Assembly (NCBI GenBank): GCA_050186335.1
Contig: JBFWYO010000060.1
Coordinates: forward strand, 1-31,554
Length of the DNA stretch: 31,554 nucleotides
Reading direction: 5' to 3'
DNA from: JBFWYO01 sp050186335
GTDB taxonomy: Bacteria; Pseudomonadota; Alphaproteobacteria; Bin65
Part shown: positions 7,787-16,224 of the stretch, in pieces
Layout: each line of letters opens with the position of its first letter
How positions within the stretch are numbered: the first letter of the stretch is position 1
Notes under the pieces: generated by a model
Databases searched by the model: none
What the model was told of the DNA's origin: nothing
The model's input: only the letters and a program-made list of their open reading frames with translations
Translations under genes and position numbers: made by a program

Positions 7787-10660
7787 TTAGGCTTTGACGG
7801 TCAGTGCCGCATCGACCAACGCGACCTGCTCCTGCAGATGGCGGCTGTAGAGGCCCGTGGCCGGCGAGGCTGCAGGAACGCGACCGACGTAAGCCGGCCG
7901 CGCGCTCTTGGTCTTGACCTTGTCCAACACTTCCTCGATGCGCGCCTCGATGAAATGCCACGGCCCCATGTTCTTGGGTTCCTCCTGGCACCAGACGATT
8001 TCGGCGTTCGGGAAATTGGCCAGAATCTTCTCCATCGAGCGGTACGGAAACGGGTACAGCTGCTCGACGCGCAGCAGGTATACGTCGTCGATCTTGCGTT
8101 TTGCGCGTTCCTCGAACAGATCGTAGTAGACCTTGCCGGAACACAGCACGACGCGACGGATCTTCTTCTCCGGCGCGGTCTTGCCGCCGTCCGGCAGCAA
8201 TCTGTGAAACTGCGTCTGCGGGCCCATCGCATCGAAGTCCGAGACGCACAGTTTATGTCTCAGCAGCGATTTAGGCGTCATCACGATGAGCGGCTTGCGG
8301 AAATTGCGCCGCAACTGGCGACGCAGCACATGGAAGTAGTTCGCGGGCGTGGTGCAGTTGACGACCTGAATGTTGTCTTCGGCACATAACTGCAGATACC
8401 GTTCGAGCCGTGCCGAGGAATGTTCCGGCCCCTGCCCTTCGTAGCCGTGCGGCAGCAGCATCGTGAGGCCCGACATGCGCAACCACTTCGATTCGCCCGA
8501 CGAGATGAACTGATCGATGATGATCTGCGCGCCGTTGGAAAAATCGCCGAACTGCGCTTCCCACATGACCAGCACGTTGGGTTCGGCCAGCGAGTAGCCG
8601 TATTCGAAACCGAGTACGGAGGCTTCGGCGAGCGGGCTGTCGAACACTTCGAACAGGGCCTGGTCCGGCCGCAGGTTGGCCAGCGGCGTGTAATCGGCCT
8701 CGGTTTCCTGGTCGACCAGCACCGCATGGCGCTGCGAGAACGTACCGCGTCGGCAATCCTGGCCCGACAATCGTACCGGGGTACCCTCGACCAGCAGCGA
8801 ACCGAACGCCAAGGCTTCGGCGGTTGCCCAATCAATGTCCTTGCCGGTATCGATCGCCTCCTTTTTGGCTTTGAGCTGGCGCGCGATCTTGGAGTTGACG
8901 TTGAAGCCCTTAGGCGTTTCGCACAGTTTGGCGCCGACTTCGCGCAGCACGTCGAGCGACACACCGGTTTCGCCCGGATGCGGTTCGCCGCGCGCTTTTT
9001 CCAGGCCGGTCCAGGCACCTTCCAGCCAGTCTGCCTTGTTCGGCTTGAAGCCCTTGGCGGCGCTGAACGCTTCTTCGAGCCGATGTTCGATCTCGCCGAT
9101 GATCTTGTCGGCCTCGCCGCGAGCGATGACGCCGTCCTTTTCCAGCCGCTCGGCGTAGATCTGCCGCACGCGCGGGTGTTTGGAGATAGTCTTGTACATC
9201 AGCGGCTGGGTGAACGCCGGTTCGTCGCCTTCGTTATGACCGTGGCGGCGATAGCAGAACATGTCGATGACGACGTCCTGCTGGAAATCGTGGCGGTATT
9301 CGCTGGCGATGCGCGCGACGTGCACGACCGCTTCGGGATCGTCGCCGTTGACGTGGAAAATCGGCGCCTGGACGATCTTGGCGACGTCGGAACAATAAGG
9401 CCCCGACCGCGAGGACACCGGATTGGTGGTAAAGCCGATCTGGTTGTTGACGATGAAGTGGATCGTCCCGCCGGTGCGGTAGCCCTTGAGCTGCGACAGA
9501 TCGAGCGTCTCGGCAACCAGGCCCTGGCCCGCGAACGCTGCGTCGCCGTGCATCAGCAGGCCCATGACCTGCCGCCGGCCTGCGTCCCCGCGTTGCGTCT
9601 GCTTGGCGCGCACCTTGCCGCAAACCACGGGATTTACCGCTTCGAGGTGCGACGGGTTTGCGGTCAGCGAAAGGTGGATCACGTTGCCGTCGAATTCGCG
9701 GTCGGACGATGTACCAAGGTGATATTTGACGTCGCCGCTGCCTTCGATGTCGGATGGGTTGGCCGACTGGCCGAGAAATTCCGAGAAGATCGCCTGGAAC
9801 GGCTTGCCCATCATGTTGCTGAGCACGTTGAGCCGGCCGCGATGCGGCATGCCGATGACGATCTCCTTGACGCCCAGCTGACCGCCGCGCTTGAGGATCT
9901 GTTCGAGCCCGGGGATCGTCGCCTCGCCGCCGTCCAGGCCGAACCGTTTCGTGCCGGTGAAACGCTTGTCGCAGAATTTTTCGAACGTTTCGGCGTGGGT
10001 CAGGCGCTCGAGAATGGCGCGCCGGCCTTTCTCGGTGAATTCCGTGCGGTTATGGATGCCTTCGATCCGTTCCTGGATCCAGACTTTCTGATCCTGGTCG
10101 ACCATGTGCATGTATTCGACGCCGATCTTGGCGCAATACGTCTCGCGCACGCGCTGCACGATCTGGCGCAGCGTGGCGACCTCGAAGCCCATGATGCCGT
10201 TCAGGAAGATCTCGCGATCGAGATCGGCGTCGGCGAAGCCGTAGGTGTTGTATTCGAGTTCCGGGTGGTATTCCGGTTTGACGATGCCGAGCGGATCGAG
10301 ATCGGCGTATAGATGCCCGCGCACGCGGTGCATGCGGATGAACAGGAACGCCTGGATCGAGTCCCGCGCGGCGGCCCGCAATTGTTCGATCGTCATCTGC
10401 GCGGCCTTGCCGTTGGCTTTGGCGCGCGAAGCGGTATCCACGCCATTGCCGGCGCCGATGATATGCGCTTCGCGCGGGTGCCACGCGGGGCCGACCAGGT
10501 CGTCCATCACGCCGCGCGCATCGTCGCCGAGCGTGCCGAAAAACTCCCGCCATTCGGGATCGACCTGGCCGGGGTCGGTCAGGAACCGTTTGTACAGTTC
10601 CGACAGGTAGGTGGCGTTTGCACCCGTGAGGAATGAAACGTCATTCGATCGCGAAGTCAT
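7787..10660 (-). CDS. sucA: 2-oxoglutarate dehydrogenase, E1 component
   Basis: Thiamine-diphosphate-dependent E1 that decarboxylates 2-oxoglutarate and succinylates the lipoyl domain of SucB. At 957 aa it is in the usual range. The N-terminal segment (SFLTGANATYLSELYKRF...DPEWREFF) is the E2-binding part found in OdhA/SucA but not in pyruvate E1. Further motifs, in order: GMPHRGRLNVLSN, the ThDP/Mg GDAAFAGQG element, the RRHGHNEGDEPAFTQPLMY segment, and the C-terminal transketolase-like domain with LLPHGYEGQGPEHSSAR. The start ATG has an AGGA site 5 nt upstream. It lies 49 nt downstream of sucD. Confidence 0.97.
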   Translation of the reverse strand: MTSRSNDVSFLTGANATYLSELYKRFLTDPGQVDPEWREFFGTLGDDARGVMDDLVGPAWHPREAHIIGAGNGVDTASRAKANGKAAQMTIEQLRAAARDSIQAFLFIRMHRVRGHLYADLDPLGIVKPEYHPELEYNTYGFADADLDREIFLNGIMGFEVATLRQIVQRVRETYCAKIGVEYMHMVDQDQKVWIQERIEGIHNRTEFTEKGRRAILERLTHAETFEKFCDKRFTGTKRFGLDGGEATIPGLEQILKRGGQLGVKEIVIGMPHRGRLNVLSNMMGKPFQAIFSEFLGQSANPSDIEGSGDVKYHLGTSSDREFDGNVIHLSLTANPSHLEAVNPVVCGKVRAKQTQRGDAGRRQVMGLLMHGDAAFAGQGLVAETLDLSQLKGYRTGGTIHFIVNNQIGFTTNPVSSRSGPYCSDVAKIVQAPIFHVNGDDPEAVVHVARIASEYRHDFQQDVVIDMFCYRRHGHNEGDEPAFTQPLMYKTISKHPRVRQIYAERLEKDGVIARGEADKIIGEIEHRLEEAFSAAKGFKPNKADWLEGAWTGLEKARGEPHPGETGVSLDVLREVGAKLCETPKGFNVNSKIARQLKAKKEAIDTGKDIDWATAEALAFGSLLVEGTPVRLSGQDCRRGTFSQRHAVLVDQETEADYTPLANLRPDQALFEVFDSPLAEASVLGFEYGYSLAEPNVLVMWEAQFGDFSNGAQIIIDQFISSGESKWLRMSGLTMLLPHGYEGQGPEHSSARLERYLQLCAEDNIQVVNCTTPANYFHVLRRQLRRNFRKPLIVMTPKSLLRHKLCVSDFDAMGPQTQFHRLLPDGGKTAPEKKIRRVVLCSGKVYYDLFEERAKRKIDDVYLLRVEQLYPFPYRSMEKILANFPNAEIVWCQEEPKNMGPWHFIEARIEEVLDKVKTKSARPAYVGRVPAASPATGLYSRHLQEQVALVDAALTVKA

Positions 10661-10709
10661 CGTGGTCCTGCTTTCCCGTGTCGCCGCGTCTCCCCAACCG
10701 CGGCGACGT

Positions 10710-11585
10710 CTAGCCTTTCATCGCCTTCAACATGGTGCTGCCGAGCGCGGCCGGCGAATCGGCAACCATCATGCCGGCGCTGCGCATGGCTTCCATCTTA
10801 TCGCCCGCCGTGCCCTTGCCGCCGGAAATGATGGCGCCCGCATGGCCCATGCGGCGGCCCGGCGGGGCGGTAACGCCCGCGATAAAGCCGGCGACCGGCT
10901 TCTTGATCTTGGATTTTTTCAGGTAATCCGCGGCGGCTTCCTCGGCGTTGCCGCCGATTTCGCCGATCATGATGATGCCCTGGGTTTCCGGATCGGCCAG
11001 GAACAGTTCCAGACAGTCGATGAAATTTGTGCCGTTGACCGGATCGCCGCCGATGCCGATGCAGGTGGTCTGGCCGAGGCCGACCGCCGTGGTCTGGTGG
11101 ACCGCTTCGTAGGTGAGCGTGCCGGAGCGCGAGACGATGCCGATCTTGCCGCGCTTGTGAATGTGCCCCGGCATGATGCCGATCTTGCATTCGTCGGGCG
11201 TTATGACGCCCGGGCAGTTCGGCCCGATCAGGCGCGAATGGCTGCCCAGCAGGCCGCGCTTGACGCGCACCATATCGAGTACCGGAATGCCTTCGGTGAT
11301 GCACACGATCAGCGGCACCTTGGCGTCGACGGCTTCGAGGATCGCGTCGGCCGCGAACGGCGGCGGCACGTAGATGACGCTGGCGTTCGCGCCGGTCTTC
11401 TTGACCGCCTCGGCGACGGTATCGAACACCGGCAGATCGAGATGCTTGGTGCCGCCCTTGCCGGGCGTCACGCCGCCGACCATCTTGGTGCCGTACGCGA
11501 TCGCCTGTTCGGAATGGAACGTGCCCTGCGCGCCGGTAAAGCCCTGACAGATGACTTTGGTGTCTTTATTGACGAGCACAGCCAT
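10710..11585 (-). CDS. sucD: Succinyl-CoA synthetase, alpha subunit
   Basis: Forms succinate from succinyl-CoA with substrate-level phosphorylation, together with SucC. The 291-aa length is normal. The CoA-binding Rossmann half includes CQGFTGAQGTFHSEQAI and GGVTPGKGG. The ligase half contains LIGPNCPGVI, SRSGTLTYEA and the phosphohistidine loop GHAGAIISGGKGTAGDK with H248 as the phosphorylated residue. Its ATG shares one base with the sucC stop (TAATG), so translation is coupled and the two subunits are likely made in equal amounts. Confidence 0.97.
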   Translation of the reverse strand: MAVLVNKDTKVICQGFTGAQGTFHSEQAIAYGTKMVGGVTPGKGGTKHLDLPVFDTVAEAVKKTGANASVIYVPPPFAADAILEAVDAKVPLIVCITEGIPVLDMVRVKRGLLGSHSRLIGPNCPGVITPDECKIGIMPGHIHKRGKIGIVSRSGTLTYEAVHQTTAVGLGQTTCIGIGGDPVNGTNFIDCLELFLADPETQGIIMIGEIGGNAEEAAADYLKKSKIKKPVAGFIAGVTAPPGRRMGHAGAIISGGKGTAGDKMEAMRSAGMMVADSPAALGSTMLKAMKG

Positions 11586-12781
11586 TACGCCGCCTCCTTG
11601 ACCGCTTTGACGACCTTCTCGGCCGCATCCGCGAGATTGTCGGCGGAAAGAATCGGCAAGCCCGATTCCGCCATGATTTTTTTGCCGAGCTCGACGTTCG
11701 TACCTTCGAGCCGCACCACCAACGGCACGTGCAGGCTGACTTCGCGCGCAGCGGCCACGACGCCTTCCGCGATCACGTCGCAGCGCATGATGCCGCCGAA
11801 GATGTTGACCAGAATGCCTTCGACGTTGGCGTCGGACAGGATGATCTTGAACGCCGTGGTGACGCGCTCTTTCGTAGCGCCGCCGCCGACGTCCAGGAAG
11901 TTCGCCGGCGCGCCGCCGTACAGCTTGATGATGTCCATGGTCGCCATCGCCAGCCCGGCGCCATTGACCATGCAGCCGATATTGCCGTCCAGCTTAATGT
12001 AATTCAGGCCCTGCTTGCCGGCTTCGACTTCGGCCGGATCCTCTTCGTCCTCGTCGCGCAGCGCCATGATTTCCTTGTGACGGAACAGCGCGTTGTCATC
12101 GAAGTTCATCTTCGCGTCGAGGGCGATGATTTCGCCCGCACCGGTGACGACGAGCGGATTGATTTCGACCAGGCTGGCATCGAGCGCCGTGAACGCGTCG
12201 TACATCGCGGTCAGGAACCTGGTCGCCGACTTCACCTGATCGCCGGTCAGGCCCAAGCCGTAGGCGATCTGGCGCGCGTAATGCTGCTGCATGCCGGCGA
12301 CCGGATCGATCGCCACGCGGATGATCTTCTCCGGCGAATGTTCGGCGACTTCCTCGATGTCCATGCCGCCTTCGGTCGACGCCATCACCGTGATTCGGCT
12401 GGTGGCGCGGTCGATCAGCACCGAGAGATACAATTCGCGTTTGATGTCGCAGCCTTCTTCGATGTAGAGGCGCTTGACTTCCTTGCCGGCCGAACCGGTC
12501 TGCTTGGTGACCAGAACCTTGTTGAGCATGGCTTCGGCGTTCGACTTCACGTCGGCGACCGACTTGACGACGCGCACGCCGCCCTTGCCGTTCGGGTCGT
12601 CCTTGAAACGCCCGGCACCGCGGCCGCCGGCATGGATTTGGGATTTGACGACCCACACGGGCCCGCCCAGATCTTTCGCCACTTTTTCCGCTTCGGACGG
12701 CGTGTAGGCAACGCCGCCGCGCGGCACGGCAACGCCGAATTTGCGCAGCAGTTCCTTGGCTTGATACTCGTGAATGTTCAT
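11585..12781 (-). CDS. sucC: Succinyl-CoA synthetase, beta subunit
   Basis: The ATP-grasp beta subunit provides nucleotide binding and grasp for succinyl-CoA synthetase. From the ATG at 12781 it has 398 aa, the usual size, and begins with the family start MNIHEYQAKELLRKFGV. The longer open frame upstream runs into mdh and is not conserved. Seen: ATP-grasp residues in VKSQIHAGGRGAGRF, the catalytic-loop region VEINPLV, and the C-terminal GCMVNGAGLAMATMDIIKLYGG / NFLDVGGGA / NIFGGIMRCD ligase domain. Only 8 nt separate it from the mdh stop, and it overlaps sucD by one base. Confidence 0.97.
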   Translation of the reverse strand: MNIHEYQAKELLRKFGVAVPRGGVAYTPSEAEKVAKDLGGPVWVVKSQIHAGGRGAGRFKDDPNGKGGVRVVKSVADVKSNAEAMLNKVLVTKQTGSAGKEVKRLYIEEGCDIKRELYLSVLIDRATSRITVMASTEGGMDIEEVAEHSPEKIIRVAIDPVAGMQQHYARQIAYGLGLTGDQVKSATRFLTAMYDAFTALDASLVEINPLVVTGAGEIIALDAKMNFDDNALFRHKEIMALRDEDEEDPAEVEAGKQGLNYIKLDGNIGCMVNGAGLAMATMDIIKLYGGAPANFLDVGGGATKERVTTAFKIILSDANVEGILVNIFGGIMRCDVIAEGVVAAAREVSLHVPLVVRLEGTNVELGKKIMAESGLPILSADNLADAAEKVVKAVKEAA

Positions 12782-12789
12782 GGTGGCGA

Positions 12790-13743
12790 CTAGCCCATCA
12801 GTTTCTTGGTCAGTTCGATGAGACCCTTCACCGAATCGACCGACTTGTTGAACATGGCTTTTTCGTCCGCGGTCAGCGAAATCTCGACCACGCGCTCGAC
12901 GCCGCCGGCGCCGATGACGCACGGCACGCCGACATAAATATCCTTGAGCCCGTATTGCCCGTTCAGCCAGGCGGCGCACGGCAGCAGGCGCTTCTTGTCG
13001 CGCAGATATGATTCCGCCATGGCGATCGCCGAGGAGGCCGGCGCATAGAACGCCGACCCGGTCTTCAACAGGTTCACGATTTCCGCGCCGCCGTCGCGTG
13101 TGCGCTGAACCATCTTGTCCAGCTTCTCCTGCGTGGTCCAACCCATCTTGACCAGATCGGGCAGCGGAATGCCGGCCACCGTCGAATAGCGCACCAGCGG
13201 CACCATCGTGTCGCCATGCCCGCCGAGCACGAACGCCGTGATGTCTTCGACCGAAACGTTGAACTCTTCCGCGAGGAAATAACGGAAGCGGGCCGAATCG
13301 AGTACGCCGGCCATGCCGACCACTTTATTGCCCGGCAGGCCGCTGGCTTCGCGCAGCGCCCACACCATCGCATCGAGCGGGTTGGTGATGCAGATCACGA
13401 ACGCGTTCGGCGCATTCGCGGCAATGCCTTCGCCGACCGACTTCATGACCTTGGCGTTGATGCCGACCAGATCGTCGCGGCTCATGCCGGGCTTGCGCGG
13501 GACGCCCGCGGTGACGATGACGACGTCGGCGCCGGCAATCGCCTTGTAGTCGCTGGCACCCAGATATTTCGCATCGAAGCCTTCGACCGGCGAGGCCTGC
13601 GCGATATCCAGTGACTTGCCCTGCGGCACACCGTCGACGATGTCGAATAGGACGATGTCGCCCAATTCCTTCATGCCGGCGAGCAACGCAAGCGTGCCGC
13701 CAATTTGCCCGGCGCCGACAAGGGCGATTTTCGAACGTGCCAT
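12790..13743 (-). CDS. mdh: Malate dehydrogenase (NAD)
   Basis: Interconverts malate and oxaloacetate. The 317 aa are of the LDH-like MDH type found in alphaproteobacteria. Seen: dinucleotide motif GAGQIG (10-15), D34 at the end of the second strand favouring NAD over NADP, substrate-loop arginines R83 and R89 in VPRKPGMSRDDL, NPLDAM (121-126), D149, R152 and proton-relay H176 in LGGHGDTMVP. It is the first gene of the mdh-sucCDAB-lpd run. Its upstream 444 bp contain no gene and should hold the main promoter of the operon. Confidence 0.97.
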   Translation of the reverse strand: MARSKIALVGAGQIGGTLALLAGMKELGDIVLFDIVDGVPQGKSLDIAQASPVEGFDAKYLGASDYKAIAGADVVIVTAGVPRKPGMSRDDLVGINAKVMKSVGEGIAANAPNAFVICITNPLDAMVWALREASGLPGNKVVGMAGVLDSARFRYFLAEEFNVSVEDITAFVLGGHGDTMVPLVRYSTVAGIPLPDLVKMGWTTQEKLDKMVQRTRDGGAEIVNLLKTGSAFYAPASSAIAMAESYLRDKKRLLPCAAWLNGQYGLKDIYVGVPCVIGAGGVERVVEISLTADEKAMFNKSVDSVKGLIELTKKLMG

Positions 13744-14187
13744 TAAGATCCCCTACGTGATGGAACGATGAGCCGGCACCGACCCCGGCCCGACCGAAGG
13801 AATGCCGCCGGAATGCCGCAAAATCGACGGACCCCGAAAAACGAAACGACCGACGGCGGCCGGTTCCGGCCTGACGCGTCGGAGCGGCGGCTGTGTAGCG
13901 CGAAAACCGGTCGCAGGCAAGCAAAGCCCCCGCACAGCCTCACTGCCCGGAGACCGCCGATAAGCAATTGATTCAATGTGATATTTTCCCACAAATTTGG
14001 ACCGAAATAGAACGTTCGTGCTATTTTCTTGCGGCGACGCGGCCGATGCCGGACGGCGAAGCTTGAACGGCCGCCAACCGATGTTTCAGACCGGCGCAAG
14101 GCTTCGGCATGGCGGAGCCGCCCGACACCGCGAACCGCGCCCGCCGAAGCACCCCTCTCGAGTTCGGTCTCCGGGCCGACCCGACAC
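13744..14187 (-). other. Gene-free leader between zapE and mdh
   Basis: No supported coding sequence in either strand. An AT-rich patch at about 13960-14030 stands out from GC-rich flanks and is the likely promoter area for the mdh-suc operon; no convincing pair of -35/-10 boxes was found. It contains the 11-bp palindrome ATTGATTCAAT (13967-13977, which includes the CcrM-type site GATTC) and GAACGTTC (14010-14017). If transcription starts there, mdh would have a leader of over 200 nt. At 14101-14150, GCTTCGGC and GCCGAAGC face each other and enclose the self-complementary GGCGGAGCCGCC (14111-14122), a fold that could end zapE transcription although no T-run follows. Confidence 0.5.
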
Positions 14188-15387
14188 TCACCCTGCCGGG
14201 GCGCCCCCTCTTGCGGCGGGGATTTTTTCGCCGGTGCGCGGTCCGGCCGTGTTGCGCTGCTGCGAGATATACTCGATCGATTGCATCTCCATCAGGCGGG
14301 AGACGGTGCGCTGAAATTCGAACGCGTGGGCGCCCTCGCGATAGATCTCCTGCGGCGCCACTTCGGCGGATGCGATGAGTACAATCTTATGCTCGTAAAG
14401 CGTGTCGACGAGGATTGCGAAGCGCTTGGCCTCGTTGCGCTGCTCGGCGCGCAAACGCGGAATATCGGCGACGATGACCGTGTGAAACTGCTCGGCAATT
14501 GCGATGTAATCCGCCGCCGCCAGCGGTTGCTCGCAGAGGTCCGCGAAACCGAACCAAGCGACGCGGTTTGCCGCTTTCGGCACGGTGACGACGCGACCGA
14601 GCACCGTCAGCGCCATGTCGGACGGCGGCGCATCGTTCGTAAGCTGCGTGAAGGCATTCGCCAGCGCGCGATCGGCGGCCGGCCCGAGCGGCACGTGATA
14701 GACCTTCATGGTCATCAACCGCGCCAGCCGGTAATCGTGCTGGCCGCCGAGCTCGACGACCTCCAGGTGCGCCTTGATCAGGGCGATGAAGGGGAGAAAC
14801 AATTCGCGCTGCAGCCCGCCCTTATAAAGTTCGTCCGGCGGCCAGTTGGACGTGGCGACGATCACGACGCCCGAGGCGAGCAGCGATTGGAACAGCCGTC
14901 CAAGTATCATTGCGTCGGCGATGTTGGTGACGTGAAACTCGTCGAAGCACAGCAGCCGCACGTCCTCGGCGATCTTGCCGGCAGCGGCGGGCAGCAGATC
15001 GTCGACCCGTTTGCCGTCCTTGCCGCGCCCCCGCCATTCGTGCAGTAGCGCGTGGATTTCGAGCATGAATTCGTGGAAGTGGACGCGGCGCTTCTGCGCG
15101 ACCGGCGCGCCGGCGAAAAACAGATCCATCAGCATGGATTTGCCGCGCCCGACTTCGCCGTGCAGGTACAGGCCTGTGGACGTCACGGGCGCCGATTTCT
15201 TGCCGAATCCGAGCCTGGCGAGGAACGATGTGCCGCTTGCCGCGCCGGGTTGCGCGAGCTGATCGTGCAGGCGCTGAAGCGCGTCGACGGCCTTGTCCTG
15301 AGCCGCATCCGGCATGACCCGGCCGGACTCCAACAATCTTCGATAAGCGGCGCGTGGGCCTGACGGGAAGCTTTGCGAAGGAGTCAT
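14188..15387 (-). CDS. zapE: Cell division protein ZapE (AFG1-like ATPase)
   Basis: P-loop ATPase of the AFG1/ZapE family; in E. coli ZapE acts on the Z-ring in late or stressed division. The 399-aa protein carries Walker A GEVGRGKS (77-84), the family pattern RVHFHEFML after it, Walker B LLCFDEF with D149/E150, and sensor segment ATSNWPPDELYKGGLQRELFLPF. The C-terminal part (FADLCEQPLAAADYIAI, RRFAILVDTLYEHKIVL-type) is also typical. In alphaproteobacteria this gene often precedes mdh, as here, so context supports it. The last ~20 residues (TGEKIPAARGGAPAG) look like a nonconserved extension. Confidence 0.95.
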   Translation of the reverse strand: MTPSQSFPSGPRAAYRRLLESGRVMPDAAQDKAVDALQRLHDQLAQPGAASGTSFLARLGFGKKSAPVTSTGLYLHGEVGRGKSMLMDLFFAGAPVAQKRRVHFHEFMLEIHALLHEWRGRGKDGKRVDDLLPAAAGKIAEDVRLLCFDEFHVTNIADAMILGRLFQSLLASGVVIVATSNWPPDELYKGGLQRELFLPFIALIKAHLEVVELGGQHDYRLARLMTMKVYHVPLGPAADRALANAFTQLTNDAPPSDMALTVLGRVVTVPKAANRVAWFGFADLCEQPLAAADYIAIAEQFHTVIVADIPRLRAEQRNEAKRFAILVDTLYEHKIVLIASAEVAPQEIYREGAHAFEFQRTVSRLMEMQSIEYISQQRNTAGPRTGEKIPAARGGAPAG

Positions 15388-15474
15388 CGGCGCGTGATTA
15401 GCTCACCGCGCGCCGGAATGCAAAGCGGCGAGTGCACCGCAGGTCGAGAAATATGCGCACGCTTAGGCAATCCG

Positions 15475-16221
15475 TCACCGGCCGCCGCCGACGCGCAGCA
15501 GGGCACCGTGCGTATAGGACGACGCATCGGACATGATGAACAAGATCGATTCGGCGATTTCCTCCGGCTGACCCGGCCGGCCGAGCGGAATGACCCCTGA
15601 AAGTTCCTTGGCGCGGTTCGGCGCGCCGCCGGCCGCATGCAATTCCGTGTCGGTGACGCCGGGCGCCACCGTGTTGACGCGGATCCCCTCGCGGCCGACT
15701 TCGTTGGCAAGGCCGAGGGAGAACACGTCGACGGCGCCCTTGGATGCCGCGTACCACGTGTAGGTGTTAGGGCTGCCGAGCGTCGTCACTACCGAGGAAA
15801 TATTGACGATGACGCCGCCCTTGCCGCCGCTCGATTTTGCCATGCGCTTGACCGCTTCGCGGGCGCATAGGATCAATCCCACCACATTGACGTCCATGAC
15901 GTCCTGCACGGTCTGCGGATCGACGTCGACCAGCTTGTTCATCCAGCCGGTGATGCCGGCGTTGTTGACCAGCGCGTCGAGCGTGCCGAGTTCCTTGTCG
16001 ACGGTGCGGAACAGGCGGAACACATCCTCGTGCTTGCCGATATTGCCTTTGACGGCAATCGCGCGGCGACCCATCGCCTTGATATCGGCTACAACCTGGT
16101 TCGCCGCCGCGTCATTGCCGAGGTAGGAAATCGCCACGTCGTAGCCGCGCTTTGCCGCCAACCGTGCCGTTGCGGCGCCGATGCCGCGGCCACCGCCGGT
16201 GATGAGGACGATTTTTGCCAT
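15475..16221 (-). CDS. SDR family NAD(P)-dependent oxidoreductase
   Basis: Classical short-chain dehydrogenase of 248 aa. Nucleotide-binding TGGGRGIG (8-15), structural NNAG (86-89), and the catalytic tetrad N112, S142, Y157 and K161 (YAASK) are all present, so it should be active. It resembles FabG-like glucose/3-oxoacyl reductases, but the substrate cannot be assigned. The start ATG has a GGAG site 6 nt upstream that overlaps the stop of the SAF-domain oxidoreductase, only 3 nt away, so the two are coupled. With the dioxygenase gene before them it forms a three-gene oxidoreductase block. Confidence 0.93.
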   Translation of the reverse strand: MAKIVLITGGGRGIGAATARLAAKRGYDVAISYLGNDAAANQVVADIKAMGRRAIAVKGNIGKHEDVFRLFRTVDKELGTLDALVNNAGITGWMNKLVDVDPQTVQDVMDVNVVGLILCAREAVKRMAKSSGGKGGVIVNISSVVTTLGSPNTYTWYAASKGAVDVFSLGLANEVGREGIRVNTVAPGVTDTELHAAGGAPNRAKELSGVIPLGRPGQPEEIAESILFIMSDASSYTHGALLRVGGGR

Positions 16222-16224
16222 TTT

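Noticed and set aside
8420..10312. 630-codon plus-strand open frame opposite sucA
   Set aside because: Shadow of sucA for the same reason; no ribosome-binding site or domain.
11585..13141. 518-aa SucC with a long N-terminal extension
   Set aside because: The extra 120 residues overlap mdh in another frame; the conserved SucC start MNIHEYQAKELL is at 12781.
14014..14028. LexA-type SOS box GTTC-N7-TTTC
   Set aside because: The second half has a mismatch to GTTC and there is no damage-response gene on either side.
13743..14099. 118-codon minus-strand frame ending at the mdh start
   Set aside because: No conservation recognised; it covers the probable promoter area of mdh.
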